Positions 37,646 to 46,833 of a DNA stretch of 64,000 nucleotides are shown in pieces. Position numbers and translations under genes: made by a program. Numbering within the stretch: the stretch's first letter is position 1; every line of letters starts with the position of its first letter. The DNA is from Pseudoalteromonas ostreae. Lineage in GTDB: Bacteria > Pseudomonadota > Gammaproteobacteria > Enterobacterales > Alteromonadaceae. The stretch is from positions 124,001 through 188,000 of the forward strand of contig NZ_JAGPYN010000006.1 in NCBI RefSeq assembly GCF_018069805.1, given 5' to 3'. A model generated the notes under the pieces. It was not told the origin of the DNA and did not search any database. It saw only the letters and a program-made list of their open reading frames with translations.

Positions 37646-38908
37646 TTAGTTACTTTCAGCAAGCTTGGTTGTTTGTGGATTACTTTTCAGCGTGTGATTA
37701 GCGACCAGTGGGTTAGCCCAAATTCCAATACTAAAAATATATCCAAGCGGTATTAATAGCAGTAATAGCGACATTTGTAAGCTACCTGTAAGCTCACTCA
37801 TCGCACCAATAATCGGCGAAGCTAATGCGCCGCCGACAATCCCGGTGCATAAAATGCCAGAAACCGTGCCATGCCCTTTTGCAACGGAGTTTAATGCCAA
37901 CGAAAATATCACCGACCACATAATTGATAAGAAAAACCCAACCGCAGGAAACGCCCATAATGCCAGCTCAGTATGTGCAAATAATGCAGTAAATAAACTA
38001 ACCACTGCACCAAGGCTAAAAGTAAGTAACACATGTTTAGCATCAAAGAGTTTTAACAGCACGATGCCCAATAAGCAGCCTAATGTTAATGATAGCCAAA
38101 ACTGACTCACTACCTGTGCTCCGCCTGTATTTGGGTCAAGTTGGTGATAGGTTTGTAAAAATACTGAAATTGAATTAGCCATTCCTTGCTCAAGCGCCAC
38201 ATAAGCCACGATGGCAAAAAAGAACTTGATCACGGTGGGATTTTTGAATAATTGTAAGCTTTGTTTGATACTGCCTTGTTGCGGGTTTTCTACTCGCATA
38301 CTGTGTTTTATAGGTAATACGCTAATAACCACCAGCATCACTGTGCATAACAGTGCAAATAATAAGTACATACTTAGCCAAGTCATATCGGCGGGTACTA
38401 ATTGCAATAACCAGTTTTGGCTCTGTGCTTGTGAGTCTGCTTTAACAAGCGCGCTATATACCAGCGGTGATAAGGTCGCTGCACCACCAAACATTAACTG
38501 CGCTGAGACCGAAAAAACCGCAAAATGTTTAGAGCCGCCACTAGCTCTAAGTAACGGATTTATTGCCACTTGCAACAGTGCCATGGCGGTACCAATCAAA
38601 AATAATGCTGACATTGCAACAGCAAAAATAGGCAAGCTAACAAATAACACACTGCCAAATAATGCCAATGAGAATGCTATAAGCATGACCTTTTTTTCAC
38701 CTAAGCTTTGCACCAATAACCCCGCAGGGATCGACATCACTCCATACGCGATAAAAAATGCAAACGGGAAAAAACCAGCAAGGGTTAAGCCAATATTGTA
38801 GCTTTGGATCAGAGCCGGAAATATCGGCGCTAATAAATTCGTTATAAATGAAATAACAAAAAAGGTAACCAGTACCAATAGCACTATCAAATAATTTCTT
38901 TTCATCAT
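37646..38908 (-). CDS. MFS sugar transporter (FucP/NagP-like), probable GlcNAc permease
   Basis: About 420 residues with 12 predicted transmembrane segments. The beginning MMKRNYLIVLLVLVTFFVIS and the G-x-x-P-A-G-x-L-x2-xxGEKK pattern between helices 2 and 3 (SIPAGLLVQSLGEKKVM) are typical of the FHS branch (fucose/glucose/GlcNAc symporters). The position just before the kinase and hexosaminidase genes points to N-acetylglucosamine. The start was placed at 38908 because AGG stands seven bases upstream, and the longer frame begins with residues unlike a transporter. Confidence 0.85.
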   Translation of the reverse strand: MMKRNYLIVLLVLVTFFVISFITNLLAPIFPALIQSYNIGLTLAGFFPFAFFIAYGVMSIPAGLLVQSLGEKKVMLIAFSLALFGSVLFVSLPIFAVAMSALFLIGTAMALLQVAINPLLRASGGSKHFAVFSVSAQLMFGGAATLSPLVYSALVKADSQAQSQNWLLQLVPADMTWLSMYLLFALLCTVMLVVISVLPIKHSMRVENPQQGSIKQSLQLFKNPTVIKFFFAIVAYVALEQGMANSISVFLQTYHQLDPNTGGAQVVSQFWLSLTLGCLLGIVLLKLFDAKHVLLTFSLGAVVSLFTALFAHTELALWAFPAVGFFLSIMWSVIFSLALNSVAKGHGTVSGILCTGIVGGALASPIIGAMSELTGSLQMSLLLLLIPLGYIFSIGIWANPLVANHTLKSNPQTTKLAESN

Positions 38909-39079
38909 TGCTCTACCTGAAAGTCTCATTCTAAAAATAAATAGAGTGGTGATAGTCACCTGTTTGTGGGCATACAAACAAAATGATTCAAGGGAATAAT
39001 TAATCACCACTCTTAATTAGCTAAGTCTGCCATCGTAAAATGAGTAATGCGGCACTACTCTACGGCTTGCTAATACTTT

Positions 39080-40600
39080 TCAACTCACTTTAGCAGCAGT
39101 CTTCATTGCAAGGAGTTGCTCTGCATGTGGTTCACAGTGCTTATTACACAGTTCTTGCAAATACATTTTTGCGCCGTAACAAATTGTAATGGGAGCAGGT
39201 TCAAATGCCTGCTGGCACTGTGAGCTTTGGTAGTCCATGCCACCGAGCAAGCAATACCAACTAGGTTTAAAATAAACTTGCTGTTGGGTAAGCTTTGACA
39301 AATACGCATCAAAATCATCGCCATTAAGCCACGCTTTTAGTAAAGACTTTAAAGCACTAGAGCTGTGATTCAGTTGCTTTGCTGTAAGCCAGTATTCACT
39401 GTCGGTGCGTAAGCTAGTTGCATAATGCGCAACCACATAATCTTTAATGCCATACACTAATTGATGAAGTTGTTGATTGACGTATTCAGCTACTTTTAAT
39501 GACTGTTGGTTGTTTTTTAGCTTTATTAAGGCTTGGCTAAATAACTTAATACTATGTTGAGTAACCATCAAAGATGTCGCTTCGATAGGCTCAATAAAGC
39601 TCTGCGCCAACCCTATAGCCATGACATTGCTTTGCCATGCAGACTGCATACAGCCGACTTTCATTTTTAAATGCCTGAACGCGCTATTGTGTGGATCTAT
39701 GTTTAATTGCAGGGCAAGCTCATGCTGGGCTTGCTCATCAGTGATATGTTTTGAGCTATACACATAACCGTTACCAATACGGCTAGTGAGCGGAATTTGC
39801 CAAGACCAACCGGCACTTAACGCCGTAGATTGAGTGGTACATGGCATCACCACATAGCTAGAAATTGGCGTCGCCACAGCTACAGCACGGTCGTTAAGTA
39901 GTTCATCAGCAAATGAATTAAAAGGTGTACCTAGTGTTTGCTCAATTAACAGTGCATTAAAACCACTGGCATCGATAAACATGTCGCCGTTAATTTGTCG
40001 GCCATCAACTAGGGTAATATCAGCTATATTGCCCTTGTTGTTTATATTCGCGTGGCTAAACTCACCATCAATGTGTTCAACTCCATTCTCTTGTGTATAG
40101 GCTTTTAGTACACCCGCTAATTTTATGGCATCAAAATGATAACCATAAGTTTGCTCTTTGAGCATAGGTGTATGCACTTTTGGACTTAAATTTTGTTTTG
40201 CGATATGGCCTGTTAAAAAATACTCATCTGGAGCTTGCCAATCGCCATTACCGCGCCTTCGGGCATTAGCGTTTACAAAATAAACTTCGGCAGTTTTTTC
40301 ATCCATGTCGCTATAAAATGGATGAAAGTAACAACGTTCATCGCCATTCCAATTATTAAAGTAAATGCCTGCTTTGTAGCTTGCATCGCACTTGGGCATC
40401 CATTGTTGTTCACTAATACCGAGTGAATCCATAAAGTTTTTTAAGTGTGGTGTTGAACCTTCACCAACACCAATACTGCCAATTTTACTCGATTCAATTA
40501 CACTAATAGCTAATTCCGGATGCTGCTTTGATAAATACGCAGCACACATCCAGCCAGCGCTACCTCCTCCTAAAATAACTAATTTATTAATGATAGCCAT
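39080..40600 (-). CDS. Flavin-dependent tryptophan-halogenase-like protein
   Basis: 506 residues. It shows the FAD motif VILGGGSAGWMCAAYLS, IGVGEGSTPHLKNF, the conserved lysine region ASYKAGIYFNNW (the catalytic Lys of halogenases), and SAGWSWQIPL, the GWxWxIP family signature. All motifs needed for halogenase chemistry are visible. Relatives beside TonB receptors are frequent in marine and xanthomonad carbohydrate loci, and their role there is not settled. The gene follows the receptor gene, separated by a strong terminator hairpin, so expression may be lower. The start ATG 40600 has no strong Shine-Dalgarno sequence. Substrate unknown. Confidence 0.88.
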   Translation of the reverse strand: MAIINKLVILGGGSAGWMCAAYLSKQHPELAISVIESSKIGSIGVGEGSTPHLKNFMDSLGISEQQWMPKCDASYKAGIYFNNWNGDERCYFHPFYSDMDEKTAEVYFVNANARRRGNGDWQAPDEYFLTGHIAKQNLSPKVHTPMLKEQTYGYHFDAIKLAGVLKAYTQENGVEHIDGEFSHANINNKGNIADITLVDGRQINGDMFIDASGFNALLIEQTLGTPFNSFADELLNDRAVAVATPISSYVVMPCTTQSTALSAGWSWQIPLTSRIGNGYVYSSKHITDEQAQHELALQLNIDPHNSAFRHLKMKVGCMQSAWQSNVMAIGLAQSFIEPIEATSLMVTQHSIKLFSQALIKLKNNQQSLKVAEYVNQQLHQLVYGIKDYVVAHYATSLRTDSEYWLTAKQLNHSSSALKSLLKAWLNGDDFDAYLSKLTQQQVYFKPSWYCLLGGMDYQSSQCQQAFEPAPITICYGAKMYLQELCNKHCEPHAEQLLAMKTAAKVS

Positions 40601-40605
40601 AACTA

Positions 40606-40633
40606 AAAAGGCCGCCAAGTGGCGGCCTATCTC
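40606..40633 (-). terminator. Terminator or attenuator between TonB receptor and halogenase genes
   Basis: AGGCCGCC and GGCGGCCT pair around ACTT, followed on the minus strand by TTTTTAG. It begins three bases after the receptor stop and ends six bases before the halogenase start, so it overlaps where a ribosome binding site should be. Confidence 0.85.
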
Positions 40634-40635
40634 CA

Positions 40636-43269
40636 TTAGAATTTATAACTTACACCAAGGTAATAACGTGAACCAAACTCGATAGTATTTTGCGTTAAAG
40701 CAAAGTTAGTATCGTATGATTGTACCACTTCGTTGGTTAAGTTAACGCCTTCAAGGCTAACATCTAAGTTATCCATGGCATGCCAGATGATTGACGCATC
40801 AATTTGTTGATAGTCATCGTTTTTAACTGCTTGGGCTGCACCAACACCAATCCATTCACTGCGCCAGTTATATGCTAAACGCGTGCTGATAATATCGTTC
40901 TCAAAGAACATTGATGCATTAAAACTGTTTTCAGAAACACCTGGTACCATTTCTTTTGAACCATCTGGCGTGGTTGTTTCACTGTCTACGTACGTATAGT
41001 TAGTCACCACCCCAAAACCGTTAGCAAAGCTATGCTGTAGTTGCAGTTCAATACCATTTACAGAGCCTTCACCGTTACTACGAGGACGAGTAACACGGCA
41101 TTTTTCATATAGATCTGGGCTGGCGCCACAGCCATCTACAAACTCAATCGCTTCAGTCGAAAAGACAACGTTATCAATTTGTTTGCTAAAAAATCCTGCT
41201 GATGCCATAGAAGCGCTTGTAAAGTAATACTCTATAGCAATATCGCCCTGGTTAGCTTCATAGGGTTTTAGATCAGGATTTCCCCCTGTGGCGCTACCAA
41301 AACTGGCATTAATTGCTAAGCCGGGTTTTAAATCACTGTAATTTGCGCGAGACATAACTTGTGATGCTGCCGCGCGAATAATAATGTCATCCGATAAATC
41401 ATAAGCAAAGTTTACGCTAGGGAGTAAGTTATTATAATCGACCGTCTCTTTGAAAACCGCGCCGTCGGCGTAGCCGCTCGATGTTTGCTCAGTCTCAACG
41501 TAACGTAAACCAATATTACCTCGGTAGTTTTCACCACTAAAATCAGCCTTCGCGTAAATGGCGATCATATCTTCATCCACTGAAAAAGTTTTACCTAAGT
41601 TAGCGACTTCGGTCAGTTCGCCAGCTGCATATTTACCGCTGATGAAATCCCACCATGTATCTGTATCAAGTGAGGCATAGGCATCAAGGGTATGACCAGA
41701 GCTTTGTGAGTGTAGCCCAGTTAATACGCCATCACTCCAATTTGATAAATTACCATCGGGAACAAAACCAAGTACTTCGTCTGGATTACGGTTAAATGCA
41801 ATGCGCGAAAATTCGCTACTATTAAATTTAATGCCAGTCTTGATTGCAGTAAAGAAATTACCATCTAACTCAAATTTAACATCAGCTTGAGCATAACTCA
41901 CATCATGCTCTTGCACTGTGGTATCAAAATTTGCTTCATGCGCATGTTTAAATTGCGTTGCATCTGTAGCATCTAGCGAAGTTAGCCAAACTTGATAAGG
42001 ACCCGTGGCATCGTAAGTAAAGCCACCATCGGTGCTGCTTTGTCCATTAGGAAATGCAGGATCACCTATTTTACCTCCTTCATCTGAGGCTGGGATCCAC
42101 CATGAAGATGCGCCAAATTGCGTGCCGCCATCTGATGTTGATTTACCAATTACACCACTGAGTTCAAAACCATCACCTTGAAACTTACCTGTTAGGTTTA
42201 GCACATCAGCTTTCATATTTACTGCGTTACGTACCACTGGATTATAAATAATAGAGGCATAAGCAGGGGTAATTGTAGCCTGCTCTGTACCACCAAGCGC
42301 ATTATTAGCCACATTTTTTGAGCCTGCACCGTGAGCGCCAACTGTTAAAAAGTTATGGTTTACATGCGGGTTATCAAATTCAAAACGAAAATAATCAAGC
42401 ACAAACTCAGTGTTATCAGTAGGAGCAAACTGTGCGGTTAGTTGCGCACTGGTACGTTCACGCTCTGACTTAAATGCTTGCGAGCCGATGCTCCACGCGC
42501 CCACAGTCGATTCTTGTCCTGTTGCTTGGTTTTCTGCAAAATACTCATAGTAACCGCCAATTGACTCAAGTACATGGCGCCCTGACGTTAGTTGTTCATA
42601 AGAGTACGCAGCTAAAATACCAAATTTTTCATCTTCATTTTTCCAACTAGCTAGAATTGATGCACCTGGATCAGTCTCATCATACAATGAACTTTGTGCC
42701 AACTCCGCTGAGAGCAGTAGCGTATTTGCATCTAACTCCAGAGGCTTACGAGTCGTTAAGTTAACGGTCCCTCCCAGTGCTCCTTCTTCGATATCTGCTT
42801 CCGGTGTTTTATACACTTGCACACCCGACACTTGCTCTGCTGATAACAATTCCATATTAAAAGTACGTGTCGCTGGGCCTAAGTCGTACCATGAGGTGCT
42901 TGCTACTGTTTGACCATTGAGTAATATTCTTGATTGCTCTGGTGCAGTACCACGAATAGTTACGCCACTTACTTCACCAGATTGGCGGTCAACCGTCACT
43001 CCTGAAATACGTTGTAGTGCATCACCAATGTTTTTATCCGGAAATTTACCAATATCTTCTGCGGTAATGGCATCGACCACTCCATCTGCAAAACGCTTAG
43101 TGTTCATTGATGCTTCTAAAGAGCGACGAATGCCACGCACTTCAATGGTTTCTATATCACTTTCTGCTTGAGTTTGAGTTGCAGAAAATGCCAGTGGACT
43201 GACATGTAGTGCTGAGATGCATATCGCCAATGTCGATAATTTAAGCGATGCTTTGTTGATTTTTTTCAT
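40636..43269 (-). CDS. TonB-dependent receptor, probable chito-oligosaccharide transporter
   Basis: About 877 residues: signal peptide (KLSTLAICISALHVSPLAFS), TonB box (DIETIEVRGIRRSLEAS), plug (FPDKNIGDALQRISGVTVDR, VTIRGTAPEQSRILLNGQ) and barrel ending YYLGVSYKF. The RGIRRSLEA... and NIGDALQRISGV segments belong to the large-receptor group found in Xanthomonas, Caulobacter and Alteromonadales that imports sugars. Being first in a GlcNAc gene set, it should take up chito-oligosaccharides. The start was placed at 43269 with GGGGA six bases upstream; an upstream extension lacks signal-peptide features. It is divergent from an AraC regulator. Confidence 0.9.
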   Translation of the reverse strand: MKKINKASLKLSTLAICISALHVSPLAFSATQTQAESDIETIEVRGIRRSLEASMNTKRFADGVVDAITAEDIGKFPDKNIGDALQRISGVTVDRQSGEVSGVTIRGTAPEQSRILLNGQTVASTSWYDLGPATRTFNMELLSAEQVSGVQVYKTPEADIEEGALGGTVNLTTRKPLELDANTLLLSAELAQSSLYDETDPGASILASWKNEDEKFGILAAYSYEQLTSGRHVLESIGGYYEYFAENQATGQESTVGAWSIGSQAFKSERERTSAQLTAQFAPTDNTEFVLDYFRFEFDNPHVNHNFLTVGAHGAGSKNVANNALGGTEQATITPAYASIIYNPVVRNAVNMKADVLNLTGKFQGDGFELSGVIGKSTSDGGTQFGASSWWIPASDEGGKIGDPAFPNGQSSTDGGFTYDATGPYQVWLTSLDATDATQFKHAHEANFDTTVQEHDVSYAQADVKFELDGNFFTAIKTGIKFNSSEFSRIAFNRNPDEVLGFVPDGNLSNWSDGVLTGLHSQSSGHTLDAYASLDTDTWWDFISGKYAAGELTEVANLGKTFSVDEDMIAIYAKADFSGENYRGNIGLRYVETEQTSSGYADGAVFKETVDYNNLLPSVNFAYDLSDDIIIRAAASQVMSRANYSDLKPGLAINASFGSATGGNPDLKPYEANQGDIAIEYYFTSASMASAGFFSKQIDNVVFSTEAIEFVDGCGASPDLYEKCRVTRPRSNGEGSVNGIELQLQHSFANGFGVVTNYTYVDSETTTPDGSKEMVPGVSENSFNASMFFENDIISTRLAYNWRSEWIGVGAAQAVKNDDYQQIDASIIWHAMDNLDVSLEGVNLTNEVVQSYDTNFALTQNTIEFGSRYYLGVSYKF

Positions 43270-43522
43270 TCCTAGTCCCCTATTTATTGTTATTAAAAGC
43301 GTTACTAGGGTATCGCGCCGTATTGGTGTTAAGCAGTACAAATAATGCCTTATCCGGTACTTTCCTATTAAAGCAATGTTAACTTTAATAACCAAAAGCC
43401 CACCAATTGTTAAAAAACAATGAATTTTAATAGATTAATACCAAAGGTGAATTGAAAATCATTACTTAGACTGCTAAATATTGCTCATTATAGGAACTAA
43501 AATAATAAATAAGGAGGTCGTA

Positions 43523-44392
43523 ATGCGGGCAATGTGTGAAAAAGTCATTCCTAATACCAATTCATCGTGGCGCTATTGTAAATATACGCTTGATTACATT
43601 CCATTTAATTGGCATTACCATCCAGACTTTGAGATTTGCCTTACTTTAAACAGTCAAGGGGTATGCCATATTGGCGATTATATTGCGCCTTATGGCGAAC
43701 TTGATCTAGTGATCCTTGGTGCTGATTTGCCCCATACTTGGCAATCGTCACCGAATATAGATAACAGTGTACAAGTTGTTCACGTTGCACAAATTCCAAA
43801 AAAATGGCTTAGTCAGCAAATTACTAGTCACCCTGAATTTGCCATACTTGAAGAGTTATTAATCGCTGCGCGACAAGGCCTTAAATTCTCGACTAAAACA
43901 GCAATGATAGCGAAATCATATTTTGAAAAAATCGAGGTCAGTAACCCTTTTGAGCAATATTTAGGTTTATTTAAATTATTGTATTTAATGAGCCAAGAAG
44001 CAGTCCCTCAGCAGCTCTCTAGCGCAGTTTTTTGCTACGCGAATCAAACAGATCCAGCAAAAGATAAATTTGATAAAGTGATTGATTATATTTATCACCA
44101 TTACACTGAGGGCTTAAGCGCTGAGCAATTAGCTAACATGGCGCATATGAGCACCAACCACTTTCACCGCTTTTTTAAAAAGCGTATGGAACGCACTTTA
44201 ACAGAATTTATTAACCAGTTAAGAATTGGTCAAGCTTGTAAGCTATTGATCAATACTAACCGCGCTATTACGGCTATCAGCGATCAATGTGGGTTTAAAA
44301 ATACCTCTAACTTTAATCGCCGCTTTTTAACACTAAAAGGGACAACACCAAGCCAATTTAGAAAGCGCTTAAAACAAAAATCATTAGTCTGA
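43523..44392 (+). CDS. AraC-family transcriptional regulator of the GlcNAc locus
   Basis: 289 residues. The N-terminal cupin-like sensor (FNWHYHPDFEICLTLNSQGV) precedes a C-terminal double HTH (LSAEQLANMAHMSTNHFHRF, AITAISDQCGFKNTSNFNRR) of AraC type. AAGGAGG five bases before ATG 43523 fixes the start. It is divergent from the receptor gene and probably controls it in response to GlcNAc or chito-oligosaccharide. The 253-base intergenic region has inverted stretches, but no certain operator. Confidence 0.88.
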   Translation: MRAMCEKVIPNTNSSWRYCKYTLDYIPFNWHYHPDFEICLTLNSQGVCHIGDYIAPYGELDLVILGADLPHTWQSSPNIDNSVQVVHVAQIPKKWLSQQITSHPEFAILEELLIAARQGLKFSTKTAMIAKSYFEKIEVSNPFEQYLGLFKLLYLMSQEAVPQQLSSAVFCYANQTDPAKDKFDKVIDYIYHHYTEGLSAEQLANMAHMSTNHFHRFFKKRMERTLTEFINQLRIGQACKLLINTNRAITAISDQCGFKNTSNFNRRFLTLKGTTPSQFRKRLKQKSLV

Positions 44393-44398
44393 AAGAGT

Positions 44399-44424
44399 AA
44401 AAAGGTAGGGCACCCTACCTTTTA
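44399..44424. terminator. Bidirectional terminator between the AraC and deacetylase genes
   Basis: AAAAAGGTAGGG and CCCTACCTTTT pair around CA; both flanks carry A or T runs. Confidence 0.85.
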
Positions 44425-44433
44425 TAAATACCG

Positions 44434-45561
44434 TTACTTTTCAAGTAACCACAATGCAGGCGTGTTGGAAGGCTGCCAATTACTTTGGGAATAATGTGCT
44501 TGTAACACAGAATAAATTTTATCTTGATAACTTACAAAATTAGTCGCTTCGTATTGCCTGTTTTGTTGCCATTGAGGCGCATAATTATCAAGTGTATCAA
44601 ATCGATAACCTTCTGCTCTTGCATGCTCAACAAAGCTTTTAATTTTGGGCAAGTTAATCGTCGCACCTTGCCCGCGCGGACCATCTTCAAACAAAAAGTC
44701 ATGGGTGAGTATCACTACTTTATTCGCTGCTAATCCATCGCTGCAATCTAAGTTTTGCGTGCGGCTATTGACAGGATCCATTGTTTTGCCAGGGCAAGTA
44801 TTGACGCTTTGATTAATGATTTCGACCATTTGAATACCATCTGCCATTGTTTCTGCTGGGTAATCAACTCCCCAGTTCACTGGGCCCCAATCAAAATCCC
44901 AACCATAAACCTTATAGTCTTCGCTTGCTAATTTATCAGATATTTTTACTGCGACTTGTGAGCTATTGTTAGAAACCTGTGGATCACAAGAAAAAGCTGG
45001 ATCCCAAGGTGGTAAACTATCAGATGTTGCGCATAAACCATCACCTTTAAAAGTTTTAGTAACACGCCAAGCATTGGTATACGGCAAGCGTGCTATTGTT
45101 CTCATTTTAAAGTTTGGGAAGCTTTCTGCATTAGGTAATAACGCTAAGACCTTTTGAGTATTAAGCTCAAAGTAATCATAATCGGTGCTTACATCTTGGT
45201 AGGACTTAACTGGCCATAAGCCAACTTCGTTACAATAAACAGCACCAGAGCGCTCTCCATCCGTGCAATTATGCAACATATGGTCATAACTATGGTTAGC
45301 TAAAAGGTGACCGCTATTTAAAAGCTTAGCTAATGCTGATTGTGAGTGTTGTTCATTTTCATCGCCTTCATCATACATGTGAAAAGCATTGATAAAAAAT
45401 GTCGCTTTTATTTGTGCCTCATCTAGAGCATCAATCAACCCAGATGTGGCATTAATCGGGCCATCATCAAACGTTAAATAGATAACCTTGTCGTCATCTG
45501 CAAAGCTGTAAGTTGAGTATAAACTTGCACACAATAGCGTTATTGCTGTTCTATTTTTCAT
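44434..45561 (-). CDS. Secreted polysaccharide deacetylase (NodB) with C-terminal CBM5/12
   Basis: 375 residues: signal peptide (ITLLCASLYSTYSFA), then NodB homology with YLTFDDGPINATSGLIDAL (metal-binding Asp pair) and NHSYDHML (metal-binding His pair), and ILTHDFLFEDGPRG late in the domain. The last ~45 residues (WQQNRQYEATNFVSYQDKIY..HYSQSNWQPSNTPALW) form a chitin-binding CBM5/12 module. A chitin or chito-oligosaccharide deacetylase is the most likely activity, which would give chitosan-type products for the locus. GGAG six bases upstream supports ATG 45561. Confidence 0.88.
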   Translation of the reverse strand: MKNRTAITLLCASLYSTYSFADDDKVIYLTFDDGPINATSGLIDALDEAQIKATFFINAFHMYDEGDENEQHSQSALAKLLNSGHLLANHSYDHMLHNCTDGERSGAVYCNEVGLWPVKSYQDVSTDYDYFELNTQKVLALLPNAESFPNFKMRTIARLPYTNAWRVTKTFKGDGLCATSDSLPPWDPAFSCDPQVSNNSSQVAVKISDKLASEDYKVYGWDFDWGPVNWGVDYPAETMADGIQMVEIINQSVNTCPGKTMDPVNSRTQNLDCSDGLAANKVVILTHDFLFEDGPRGQGATINLPKIKSFVEHARAEGYRFDTLDNYAPQWQQNRQYEATNFVSYQDKIYSVLQAHYSQSNWQPSNTPALWLLEK

Positions 45562-45666
45562 TTTGTTCTCCATTAATTATCACCTAATTAATATTGCATG
45601 CTATTTAGCCATCGACTGATACAAAGCAATGCAATATAAGTATTAATCAAACAAAATGAATCTCTG

Positions 45667-46833
45667 TTACTTTCCTATCGCTTGCTTGGCAAACAGGTGC
45701 TTAATTGGGCCTAAGTTATCAACTAAGCTTAAACCCACACCACGTACCAGTTTTTTAAGTGGGTTAGCGCCTGCAAATAATTCTTTTAAGCCTTGCATCA
45801 TGGCAATATGCTTTTGTGCATCAAGCTTGCGGGTACGCTCGTAATCACGTAATAGTCGATTACTGGCAAACTCTTTATTGTCAGCAGTTAACAGCTCAAT
45901 AAGGTAAGCGGCATCTTTAAGGCCTAAGTTCATACCAAGTCCTGCTAACGGATGAATGGTATGTGCGGCATCGCCCATTAATACTACTTTGCCTTCAACC
46001 CACTTTTGCGCATAGCGCATTTTAAGCGGGAATGCTGTACGCGCACTTTGTACCTCACATAAACCGCATTGGCCATCAAGGGCTGCCATAACTGCTTTAT
46101 TAAAATCGCTGTCATCCATGGCTAGTAACGTTTGGCAATGCTCAGGGCTGGTTGACCATACAATTGAGTGCGTATTGGCATCTGGCAGCGGTAAAAACGC
46201 CAGTGGTCCAGTAGGTAAAAATACTTGGCGCGCAGTATTATTATGTGGCTCAGTGGTTTTTACCGTCGCAACGATGGCGTTATGGTCATAATCTTTAAAC
46301 GTAATGGGCAAATTAAACTGTTTCCGAATCGCTGAATTTGCGCCATCGGCTGCCACTAACAACTTGGCTATAACTGGCTCACCAGAGTCTAAGGTTATAA
46401 AGACGTCATTGTCACTTTGGTGTATTTGTTGATAGCGTGTATCAAACATAAGCGTTGCTTGGCTGTGTTGTTCTAATTCATTGATCAGTGCATAACGAAT
46501 GATGTCGTTTTCAACAATATGACCTAAATGAGGAAGGTCCAGTTCATCGCTGTTAAAAGCAATTTTGCCAAAGTTATCTTGGTCGCGCACATCCATATGG
46601 GTATAGGAGCGTGCTCTTTGAGCAATGATCTCAGGCCACACTTGCAAAGATTCAAACAAATGTTGGCTGGCAAGGCTCAGTGCACTTACGCGTAAACCGT
46701 ATTCATCGCCCGGCAATACTTGTTTTTCTGCCGCATCAATTACTACTACACTGATATTAGCTTTAACAAGTCCCAGCGCGAGGGTCAAGCCAACACAGCC
46801 GCCCCCCACAACACATACTTGTGTCTGTTTCAT
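45667..46833 (-). CDS. ubiI: FAD-dependent ubiquinone hydroxylase (UbiI/VisC type)
   Basis: 388 residues. The FAD motif VCVVGGGCVGLTLALGLVKA, the DG-type motif VAADGANSAIRK and GDAAHTIHPLAGLGMNLGLKDA identify a UbiH/UbiF/VisC aromatic hydroxylase. In this operon order the last gene corresponds to VisC (UbiI), the C5 hydroxylase of ubiquinone synthesis; UbiF cannot be excluded on sequence alone. Its start overlaps the ubiH stop by four bases (ATGA), so the two are coupled. Confidence 0.88.
   Translation of the reverse strand: MKQTQVCVVGGGCVGLTLALGLVKANISVVVIDAAEKQVLPGDEYGLRVSALSLASQHLFESLQVWPEIIAQRARSYTHMDVRDQDNFGKIAFNSDELDLPHLGHIVENDIIRYALINELEQHSQATLMFDTRYQQIHQSDNDVFITLDSGEPVIAKLLVAADGANSAIRKQFNLPITFKDYDHNAIVATVKTTEPHNNTARQVFLPTGPLAFLPLPDANTHSIVWSTSPEHCQTLLAMDDSDFNKAVMAALDGQCGLCEVQSARTAFPLKMRYAQKWVEGKVVLMGDAAHTIHPLAGLGMNLGLKDAAYLIELLTADNKEFASNRLLRDYERTRKLDAQKHIAMMQGLKELFAGANPLKKLVRGVGLSLVDNLGPIKHLFAKQAIGK

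Noticed and set aside
38211..38801. Plus-strand frame of 196 codons, Asn/Ala/Cys-rich
   Set aside because: It is the antisense reading of the MFS transporter; the odd composition comes from the opposite strand's hydrophobic codons.
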